This document shows, in pieces, positions 56,801-64,000 of a DNA stretch of 64,000 nt. Position 1 is the first letter of the stretch; each line of letters begins with the position of its first letter. Where the stretch lies: assembly GCA_963575645.1 (NCBI GenBank), contig OY754464.1:80326948-80390947 (forward strand). The letters run 5' to 3'. The stretch comes from Xanthostigma xanthostigma. Its lineage: Eukaryota; Arthropoda; Insecta; Raphidioptera; Raphidiidae. A program made the position numbers and the translations under genes. A model generated the notes under the pieces. It did no database searches and was not told the DNA's origin. It saw nothing but the letters and a program-made list of their open reading frames with translations.

Positions 56801-59729
56801 ATTAATTATTTTTATATTTTTTAGATCAATTCTGAAGAAGGTCCAAATCCGGATTGAAACGTTAATGTATTAATTTTATATTGTTTGTTAATATATTGTC
56901 TGAAAAATTGGTCGATAATTTTATTTACTACTGATATTTAGTTACTTTTTTGTCCAACTCAATTGAGATGGTAATACTGTAGACTTTGTTGAATAAGGTT
57001 CCAATCTAAAAGCATTGAGTGTTAATTTGCTGGATTTTGTCGAATAAGGTTCCTATCTAAAAACTTTGAGTGTCAACCCGCTGCTACCCCCTATACAATA
57101 TCTGCTTTGCATGCAGGCATGTAAAGTGATCCATTACACCAGTAGCGCTGTAAAGTAAGACACGATATGCAAATTCCATAGACCATTACTTTGTTCCCAT
57201 GGTGCGTCGGAACTAGTGATGTGCCGGATCGTTAAAAATGTGTATCCGCGGAACGGATCTGAATACGGATATTTGGTTTCAAGATCCGCGGATACGGATC
57301 TTAACTTTTGAGTACACGGCGGTAAATATTGCACATCAACCTTTGGAAAGAGACTATCTGTTATGGGAAAAAGTTATTGACTTCTTTAAGAGTTAACTCT
57401 CATAACAGATTGTCTCTTTCCAAAGATCGATGTGCAATATCTCATTATAAAGATAGCTGATTTAGTACCTTTGAGTTATGTACTATTAGTATGGTACTCA
57501 CTACGATAAATGTTTCCAATATAAAGGTGCCAAATATGATTTAAAAAAATAAAAAATAATCTGAATGGATTTTAACAGGTTTTCATTATTACCTAATCAC
57601 CTATATATATATATAAAATTTCATCTATGAATTGAAAATTAATAAGGTAAAAGATCCGCCAAAAACTAACGGATACGGATCTTTCTTCTCCCTCAGATAT
57701 CCGCGGATATCCGGCACATCACTAGTCGATACTGGTTTGTGCGTGGCAGTCCGCGACATCACGCACCGAGTGAACCGACTTTTAGTGTGCAAGGTCGATT
57801 ATTTGATGATCAAGATCGATTCTTAGTGAAGTGGTTGATTGTAATGGTGCAATATCGATTCCTAGTCTATTATTTACAATAATTGTATTTTTTAAGATAC
57901 CAAAAACAGAAGAAACGAAGCGATGTTCGTAATTTAGCGAGGAATGGAGAAAAAGGCAAATTTAAAATTAACAAATCTTACGAAAGTCTTCCAAAAATAC
58001 TTCCCAGTAAATTAGAGGATGCTTTGATGGAATTGCAGCTAATGGCCAGCGTTGTTCATAGGATAGTGGACACGCCACACGATCTGAGCTTGATGATCGT
58101 TCAGTATACGAAAGCTATTGGCCAAGCACCGTACAAGTAAGTTTACTGAAAAATAATTATGACGTTTTTAGGCGCGTTTTGCACGTTCATTGTTATGGGT
58201 CACATGTAACCGATGTACATGGTATACAGGGTGAGTAATTTTAAACCTTCAGATCAGATTACCATTTTTCGATTTTATTCTACCTTAAAAAGATAATCTT
58301 ATCCGAAGATTAAAATTACTCAACTGTATAAATTCATTATGTATTGTTAAATGCTTTTACATCAATCATATACATAATATATAACTAGTGATGTGCCGGA
58401 TCGTTAAAAATGTGTATCCGCGGATACGGATCTGAATACAGATATTTGGTTTCAAGATCCGCGAATACGGATACAGATCTTAACTTTCTTAGAGTACGCG
58501 GCGGTAAATATTGCACATCGACCTTTGGAAAGAGACTATCTGTTATGAGAAAAAGTTATTGACCTCTTTAAGAGTTAACTCTCATAACAGATTGTCTCTT
58601 TCCAAAGATCGATGTTCAATATCTCATTATAAAGATAGTTGATTTAGTACCTTTGAGTTATGTACTATTAGTATGGTACTCACTACGATAAATGTTTGCA
58701 ATATAAAGGTGCCAAATACGATTAAAAAAAAAAAATAATCTGAATGGAATTTAACAGTTCTTCATTATTACCTAATCACCTATATATATAAAATTTCATC
58801 TATGAATTGAAAACTAATAAGGTAAAAGATCCGCCTGAAAACTAACGGATACGGATACGGATTTTTCTTCTCCCTCGGATATCCGCGGATACGGATACGG
58901 ATATCCGGCACATCACTATATAGAACCTAAAAATAACACTAAAATTCATAAAGAATCGGCAGTATTAAAACTTTATTATTATTTTTTTAAATTATAGTAA
59001 TGTTTTTTGTTTACAGATTAGAAAAGAACCGATGTACGGAAAAAGTAGGGTGCTTTTTAAAAAGTGACTGCAGAGATAGCGTCAGCGTCAATAAGGATGG
59101 TAACGGACTGTCAAGACTGTGGGTTCAACAGTTGACGCAGTTTAAACTCGCATCTTTGGAGACAGCAGAAGCGATTGCGACAAAATATCCAAGCCCGTCA
59201 AGTTTAATACAGGTAAATAAAATCTCTAGAAAGGCGCAGTTTGTGAAACTTTTTTTTTGACGCTCGCACCAACGCCATCGGTCGGATTTTTGAGTGAACG
59301 TCAAAATATTCAACAATAAGAGCAAGGAGTATAGTGCAGTGTATAATAACTCTTTAACTAACTTTTCCACCTGATATTTTGCTTGGTCAATTGAAAGTAA
59401 ATTTTATTCTAACGAATAAATTTGTTCCAAGATTAGTAATTTCAATCTTTAATAGTGTTCAATGAATATGGACAGATAGGTATTGCAAATTAAAGATATT
59501 CGGCAACAGAAGTTACATACTACGTGTCCTTAATTAATTGTTTTAGGCATACAAACAGTGTGATACCTTCGAGGACGCTCAGCTATTATTACAGGATATC
59601 CCGATTAGAAGGGCGGCAGGACCTTTAACGACGCTTCGAAAAATTGGACCGGAATTAAGTAGGAAAGTTCACAGATTTTTTACGTCTACAAACGGCTATG
59701 AAGTTATTGATGATGGAAACGACTTTTGA
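53886..59729 (+). CDS. EME1: Crossover junction endonuclease subunit EME1, short form
   Basis: Six exons (53886-53945, 54020-54172, 54386-54561, 57897-58136, 59017-59212, 59547-59729) join in phase to give 335 residues. EME1 pairs with MUS81 to cut branched DNA such as stalled forks and nicked Holliday junctions in the nucleus; EME1 itself is non-catalytic. The ERCC4-like nuclease fold spans about residues 20-200 (ILVTLDSNLISRKW, CFLLIMDCEKTVDLV, then ALMELQLMASVVHRIVDTPH). The catalytic ERK-x3-D motif of MUS81 is absent, as expected. The C-terminal helix-hairpin-helix region is clear (AIATKYPSPSSLIQAYKQC, LLLQDIPIRRAAG, KIGPELSRKVHRFF). The N-terminus is only about 20 residues before the fold, much shorter than in vertebrates (human EME1 is about 570), so an upstream exon may be missing. 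Intron 3 carries a Penelope-like element. Confidence 0.85.
54645..55077. mobile_element. Small hAT-like element inside M6
   Basis: Bounded by ACTAGGGTTGGG at the left and GTCTCATCTCT at the right. Probable 8-bp duplication GACTCCAA / TACTCCAA with one mismatch. It is absent from M6 copy 1. Non-coding. Confidence 0.5.
55315..56643 (+). CDS. Penelope-like reverse transcriptase and GIY-YIG endonuclease, N-terminally truncated
   Basis: The frame is open from the first base after the target duplication to TAA, giving 442 codons; the first ATG is at 55429. RT motifs in order are SLDVTSLFTNIP, GTPMGSPLSPIFAEFVMRDL, the catalytic YVDDIF, then FLDTLI. After a basic Asn/Lys-rich linker comes the GIY-YIG region VVYKINCENCAKNYIGQTKR and TRIKEHQNN. 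RT followed by GIY-YIG is diagnostic of Penelope-like elements, which copy RNA onto cut target DNA in the nucleus. The frame is intact but the RT N-terminus is lost, so it is a dead-on-arrival copy. Codon use is much more A/T-rich than in EME1. Confidence 0.88.
   Translation: MFLHKILSNGLQETNHSVINSYEFINKIKNVIIPKDHIMISLDVTSLFTNIPNELIINSIKSRWNIISPHCNIPWNELTIAINLILNSTYFLFDNKCYQQIDGTPMGSPLSPIFAEFVMRDLEKQCFGNLNFLPIIYHRYVDDIFCIIPKDKINYMICIFNNFHPKIKFTHEIENNNQISFLDTLIINNNGNVEFNWFNKPTSSGRVLNFYSNHPINQKIAMVYNLIDKSILLSKPKFHLNNFNLVRQILLANSYPLKFINKFIKIRINKLTKSHNSQNNVNNVDCPFIVIPFFKNISIKFSSFLKNLNIKTVFNVNNKLDKIIKKGKDKINKFQKHNVVYKINCENCAKNYIGQTKRALKTRIKEHQNNHKLMPDKHNVITKHKLELDHKINWNNIKILDNETNFFKRNISEMLHIKSNKNSLNAQLDTENLSNIYNIILK
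56823..56880 (+). ncRNA. Hammerhead-ribozyme-like motif in the Penelope tail
   Basis: The core reads CTGAAGA (56832-56838), a stem-loop GGTCC-AAATCC-type pairing with GGATT, then GAAAC (56856-56860), GTTAAT and GTA as a candidate cleavage triplet. This follows the CUGANGA...GAAA...NUH layout. Hammerheads are known from Penelope-like elements. Stem I pairing is weak here, so activity is unproven. Confidence 0.5.
57211..57726. mobile_element. MITE with GTGATGTGCCGGAT ends (family M7), copy 1
   Basis: Ends TAGTGATGTGCCGGATCGTT and ATATCCGGCACATCACTA. The interior has repeated GGATACGGAT units and a hairpin on GAAAGAGACTATCTGTTATG. Copy 2 is in the next EME1 intron at 58388-58918. Confidence 0.75.
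58388..58918. mobile_element. M7 MITE, copy 2
   Basis: Same ends and internal hairpin as copy 1, about 90 percent alike by eye, with extra GGATAC units at both ends. EME1 intron 4. Confidence 0.75.
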
Positions 59730-59789
59730 CACAAATGATTTTGTTTTATTTATAAAATGATTTTGTTTTATTTATAAAACAAAATCATT

Positions 59790-60872
59790 AAGCGCAAAGG
59801 ACTCCGCACAAACCTTATGGGATTTGGTTCTCGAAAATGGTGTTATTTTATAGTTTAAAGGTCGCTAAGAAAAAGTGTCCATGGGCGCATTGCCTACGAA
59901 ACCAATAGATAATACATCATATACGTCGAACGTCATATAAGTCGGACGTCATATTTGCCAGACGTCATATACGTCGGACGTTATATACCATTGACGTCAT
60001 ATTTGTCGGACGTCATATTCGTCAGACGTCATATACCATGGACATCATATTCATCAGACGTCATATACCATAGACGTCATATTCGTCGGTCGTCATTTAC
60101 ATTAGACGTCATATTAGTTGGACGTCATTTTCGTAGGACGTGATATTCGTCGGACGTCATATACATTAGACGTCATATTCCTTTGACGTCATATACATTA
60201 GACGTTAATATTCCTTTGACGTCATATTCGTCGGACGTCATATATACAAGACGTCATATTCATTGGACGTCATTTTCGTAGGACGTCATATTCGTCGGTC
60301 GTCATATACATTAGACGTCATATTCATTGGACGTCATATTCGTCGGACTTCATATTCGTCTGACGTAATATATGGACGTTATTTTCGTCAGACGTCATAT
60401 ACATTAACGTCATAGTTATTTGACGTCATATTCGTGGGGCGTCATATTCGTCGGACGTGTTATACATTAGACGTCATATTCATTGGACGTCATTTTCGTA
60501 GGACGTCATATTTGCCGGACGTCATATTCGTCAGACGTCATATTCATCGGACGTCATATTCATCAGACGTCATATTCGTCGGATTTCATATTCGTCTGAC
60601 GTAATATATGGTCGTCATATTCGTCAGACATATACATTAGACGTCATATTCCTTTGACGTCATATTCGTTGGGCGTCATATTCGTCGGATGTCATATACA
60701 TTAGACGTCATATTCATTGGACGACATTTTCGTAGGACGTCATATTCGTCGGACGTCATATTCGTCGGACTTCATATTCGTCTGACGTCATATATGGACG
60801 TCATATTCGTCAGACGATCAATTGAACCGAGAATCAAATCCCATAAGGTTTGTGCGGGGTTCTTTAATATGT
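59790..60872. mobile_element. TIR-bounded element filled with a 16-bp satellite
   Basis: CCGCACAAACCTTATGGGAT at about 59803 and its complement at about 60837-60856 are inverted ends of roughly 35 bp. Nearly all the interior is the tandem array at 59930-60815. It begins about 60 bp after the EME1 stop. No coding region. Confidence 0.7.
59930..60815. repeat. Degenerate 16-bp tandem array, GACGTCATATTCGTCG type
   Basis: About 55 units, mostly 16 bp, with variants such as GACGTCATATACATTA and GACGTCATTTTCGTAG. Most units contain the palindrome GACGTC. A related array resumes at 63838. Open frames through it are by-products of the 16-bp period and not genes. Confidence 0.85.
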
Positions 60873-61344
60873 AAATTAGAAAATTTACACCATAAGAAAG
60901 AACAGTATTTTCTATGAATAAATATTATTAAGTAAAATGATCGATTATTTTCACCACCCTGTATAAGGAAGGAATCACATTAAAAAATACGCATTTTACT
61001 AAATTTCTTAATATTTACATTTTATTTTTCTATTAGATAATATTTATACAACTTTTAAAACTTTCACTAGTAAGTACTAAACTTAAATATTATGTTTGAA
61101 ATATCGAGGACAAATTCTTGCCCCGTAAATTATTTCAATCTTTAAAACTTAAATACTTTTCTCTTCTTTGAAAAGTCTATCATCTTAAAAAAAAACCACC
61201 GCGGGGTCGTTTTCAGTTTTGGATAAAAAGTTTGGCTTTTAATAAAAAAGCATGTCCTGAAAAACATTCAATACAAATAGTTATCTTAATTCACACAAAT
61301 AATGCTATTATAATTTTATGTACATGTTGCGATTATAAAGGTCA

Positions 61345-61435
61345 GTTCACATTGATCTAAGCACCTGGCCAACAGCCAAGCAAATAGCCAGGCCAATAGC
61401 TAGGCCAATTGTCAGGCCAACAGCCAAGCCCACAG
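61345..61435. repeat. Short imperfect CAGGCCAA/CAGCCAAG repeat
   Basis: Repeated CCAACAGCCAAGC and CCAGGCCAATAG units of about 12-18 bp over 90 bp. More GC-rich than its surroundings. Confidence 0.6.
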
Positions 61436-62589
61436 CGAACTAACGAACTATAAGAGCTAACTAGTTCGCGGAAAAATGGTGAACTAAATTGAGCGCACAT
61501 TTTAGTGAACTAAAATGCCCAAGTCTAATGGAGCTACTCCCATTAAGAGTATTATTGAAGTGAAAACTTCTTTAGCGGCGTTGTACACTTTTTTTGTAAT
61601 GGGTAAAAAATGTTAAACTCGCGTCAGGACACGTGACCTGATCGAAAATTCGTAAGACGGATGGAGAGTAGACAGCCGGCGAAAATGTATGCCTGCGCCT
61701 GCTGTTTCGTTTAGGCGGCGCAGGGCGCTTGCACGAATGTTCGTGTGTGTTTATGTTTTCACTTCTGCCGGCACTCCCGGAGTGCAACCCGTCTTTTTTT
61801 TATTTCGGAGGGAGTAACTGCATGGATCGACAATCTTACTACAATACTATTTACATAAATATCGTACGGTAAGTAAATCATCATAAAAATATTTAACGTT
61901 GGATTGATATGGACAATATTTCACGGGATATGTAAAATGGAAAAGGCGTTACCAAGACACCTCTGTTAAAAACTTTTTTTATGTCTAAAATATATTATTT
62001 TAGATAGAATATGAATTGACCTTTAAAATGATTAAATTATTGTCATTTTTTTATAAAGTGGAATAAATAATAATAAATACTTTCTTAAGATATGTTAATG
62101 AGATTTATCTAAAATTTGAGCATAATAGTACATTTGACATTTGTGCTTAAATACTTATTATTAATAAAACAATCTGCATGTTTCCTTCGTAAAAATACAT
62201 TAATTATTCTAATTTTTAACAATTATGTTTTTATTTTAAGAAAATTTCTATTCTTGTCCAACCATAGCTGTGCGGGTAAGTCATATATGTGCAGCAGATG
62301 AACTGATAGCATTCACAGAGTGTCAGTAACTACTGTATTCAAACGAGAGACATGAACAAAAAAAAAAAAAATAATAGCAACACAGTGGTTGCGTGTGTAA
62401 TTTTTAAGCAAGGAAGGTGAGAACCATTTTATATGGGAGTAAAACTGAAAAAGTGTCATCTTTAAGATTGTTATCAAGGTCAAGTAAAAGAGTACCATTC
62501 CTTGACCTGTTACAAAATGAACAAATTTTATTTGAGGTTAATTCGGAAAATTTTACTCCGCGTACTCGGTGATCTGTAGCTTGAACAAA

Positions 62590-62834
62590 AAAATTGGTTG
62601 TCTGTAAAGTCGGTTTACGGACGATAGTTTTACGTGATAACGTATTCCGCTCGAAGGTCATATTTAATAATACATAACCTAAATTTTAGTAGCTGTCAAA
62701 CTTGGGCCGATCGTGCTTCTCTATCGCTTATACTGCGCTCTCGCTTGCACGCACAGGGTCAGGCGGAACGTTACACTTTTTCGTGCGTGCAGCTGGTGTT
62801 TCATCAATTTATAAGACGTTATCACGTCAAAAAA
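62590..62834 (+). repeat. Dispersed repeat R1, copy 5
   Basis: AAATTGGTTGTCTGTAAAGT to GACGTTATCACGTCAAAA. It mixes features of the short copies (GGGCCGATCGTGC) and the long ones (ACGTATTCC after the first ACGTGATA). Confidence 0.75.
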
Positions 62835-63837
62835 GTTTGGGACAAAAGATGTCTTTTTTGCCCGAAGGACTCGACCCAATAAAAAAAATTGCGGTTGCCA
62901 TTTAAAATTTACTTCCTGTTCCCCTCATGGGGGCACCCCCTGGGGAGGATTTTTTGTGGCCGAAAAATACATTACGATTTGAGCAACTGTCGTTCGCAAC
63001 ATTTTTCAAAAAAACTTAATTTATCTGAGATATTCAGGTGTTGCGAGGCTTTTTGAACACCCGGTATATTACATACAGCGTGTGTGGATATGACCCGTAC
63101 CTGATTGACTTACCCACCGTGAAAGTGAAAAATGTGGCTAAACAAGTCTCAATTCAAAAATAATTTTAAAAGTGGACAGCGCTGAAGCGCCCAGCTATGT
63201 TAGACGACCGATTGCTTATATAAATAGATCTTAAGGACATTTTACAAAAAACATCTGTATTTATATAAATTGAATTTGCGCCATTTTTGATTAAATGCAT
63301 TTTTTGTTGATGATAAAATGGTGGGAAAAAGTAAAAATATTGCAACACAGTTTAATTAATTCAAATTATAAAAAGATCACAGTTTTAAAATAATAATACC
63401 TATTATATACCGAATTTATTATCTGCAGAGACCAGATCTAAAGAGTAAGGGGAAGTTCCTGATATCGAGAATTTTTTTTTTGACTGAGACATTAAAAAAT
63501 ATAATATTTCAGAGGATAAGGTTAATGGAATCAAATTAAAGCCGTAGCTAGAAAAAAATTGAGGTTTTGTGTGTCCAACGTTTTTGACTATCTCGTTTTC
63601 CGGGCTCCGTCATTAATTTTGAAAAATCAACTAGGAAAAATCTAAATTCTGCAAAATTTCAGAGATGTTGAACCCTAAAGAATGGTGAATTCTTTCTGGC
63701 TACGCCCTTGTGTTGAATAGCAGGGCCGGCAGATGGTGTTCATCCCGAATGGGTAGTTAACCGGAATATATATATATTTTCTATTTTTCGGAAGTGTCAT
63801 AGTTTCTATTTCCCGGAAGTGGTATAGTTATATATTT

Positions 63838-64000
63838 CACCAGACGTCATATTCGTGAGACGTCATATTCATCAGACGTCATATTCGTGAGTCGTCATAT
63901 TCATCAGACGTCATATTCGTGAGTCGTCATATTCATTAGACGTCATATTCGTGAGACGTCATATTCATCAGACGTCAATCGTGAGACGTCATATTCATCA
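63838..64000. repeat. Second 16-bp satellite array, running off the window
   Basis: Alternating units GACGTCATATTCATCA and GACGTCATATTCGTGA, more uniform than the array at 59930. The right end is outside the window. Confidence 0.85.

Larger units (their letters stand above)
55314..56927 (+). mobile_element. 5'-truncated Penelope-like retroelement
   Basis: A 13-bp target duplication, CTACTGATATTTA, flanks it (55301-55313 and 56928-56940). It carries RT plus GIY-YIG endonuclease and a 3' tail with a hammerhead-like motif, ending in GTCTGAAAAATTGGTCGATA. The 5' part of RT and any upstream repeat are missing. Confidence 0.88.
54592..57083. mobile_element. M6 MITE copy enlarged by two later insertions
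   Basis: Ends CAGCGGGTTGACAC and GTGTCAACCCGCTG match copy 1 at 45860-46266. One insertion (about 54645-55077, flanked by GACTCCAA/TACTCCAA) has hAT-like ends. The second is the Penelope-like element at 55314-56927. EME1 intron 3. Confidence 0.7.
60873..63837. other. Gene-free right flank
   Basis: No host coding exon recognised. It contains an imperfect short repeat with AGGCCAATAGC units at 61345-61435, and dispersed repeat R1 copy 5 at 62590-62834. The remaining sequence is AT-rich and unassigned. Confidence 0.4.

Noticed and set aside
59955..60143. Open frames through the GACGTCAT array
   Set aside because: They are periodic translations of a 16-bp tandem repeat with no start context or family similarity.
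59930..60815. CRISPR-like array
   Set aside because: Units are contiguous with no unique spacers, and the genome is a eukaryote. It is a satellite.
1..64000. tRNA or rRNA genes
   Set aside because: None recognised by eye on either strand; no cloverleaf or conserved rRNA segment stood out. A tRNA-scan was not possible here.

Overview
The window is AT-rich nuclear DNA of an animal, almost certainly an insect. It has spliced genes with GT-AG introns, an insect-type glutamine synthetase, and a very high load of DNA transposons, Helitrons and miniature inverted-repeat elements (MITEs). The species cannot be named from the sequence. All exon models below were built by hand from splice sites, reading phase and remembered family similarity; no search was run.

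Layout, left to right. 1-4082 (-): 5' part of a PRELI-family mitochondrial lipid-transfer gene; its last exon is outside the window. 5923-8361 (+): a one-exon 812-residue protein I do not recognise. 11926-13125 (-): an intronless mitochondrial-type glutamine synthetase. 14600-44410 (+): a 20-exon insulin-degrading enzyme (IDE) gene of about 30 kb. IDE intron 5 holds an intronless SETMAR-like SET-domain gene on the opposite strand (24338-25237). IDE intron 10 holds the remains of an LTR retrotransposon that stops 16 bp short of exon 11. 49449-53115 (-): a four-exon gene for a predicted secreted protein with a TRAF-like (MATH) domain. 53886-59729 (+): EME1, the non-catalytic partner of MUS81, divergent from the MATH gene across 770 bp. 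EME1 intron 3 carries a 5'-truncated Penelope-like retroelement (RT plus GIY-YIG endonuclease) with a hammerhead-ribozyme-like motif in its tail. From 59790 to the right edge there are no genes, but there is a 16-bp satellite inside terminal inverted repeats; the same satellite family returns at 63838-64000.

The introns record many nested insertions. Several can be dated relative to each other because target-site duplications are intact or because an uninterrupted copy also lies in the window. Examples are a hAT-like element splitting a dispersed repeat at 18536-20690, and a TTAA element inside a mariner-like element inside a Helitron at 36322-38408. The host genes are functionally unrelated and do not form an operon. 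The most checkable host anomaly is one extra A in IDE exon 9, which breaks the frame in an otherwise perfectly phased gene.
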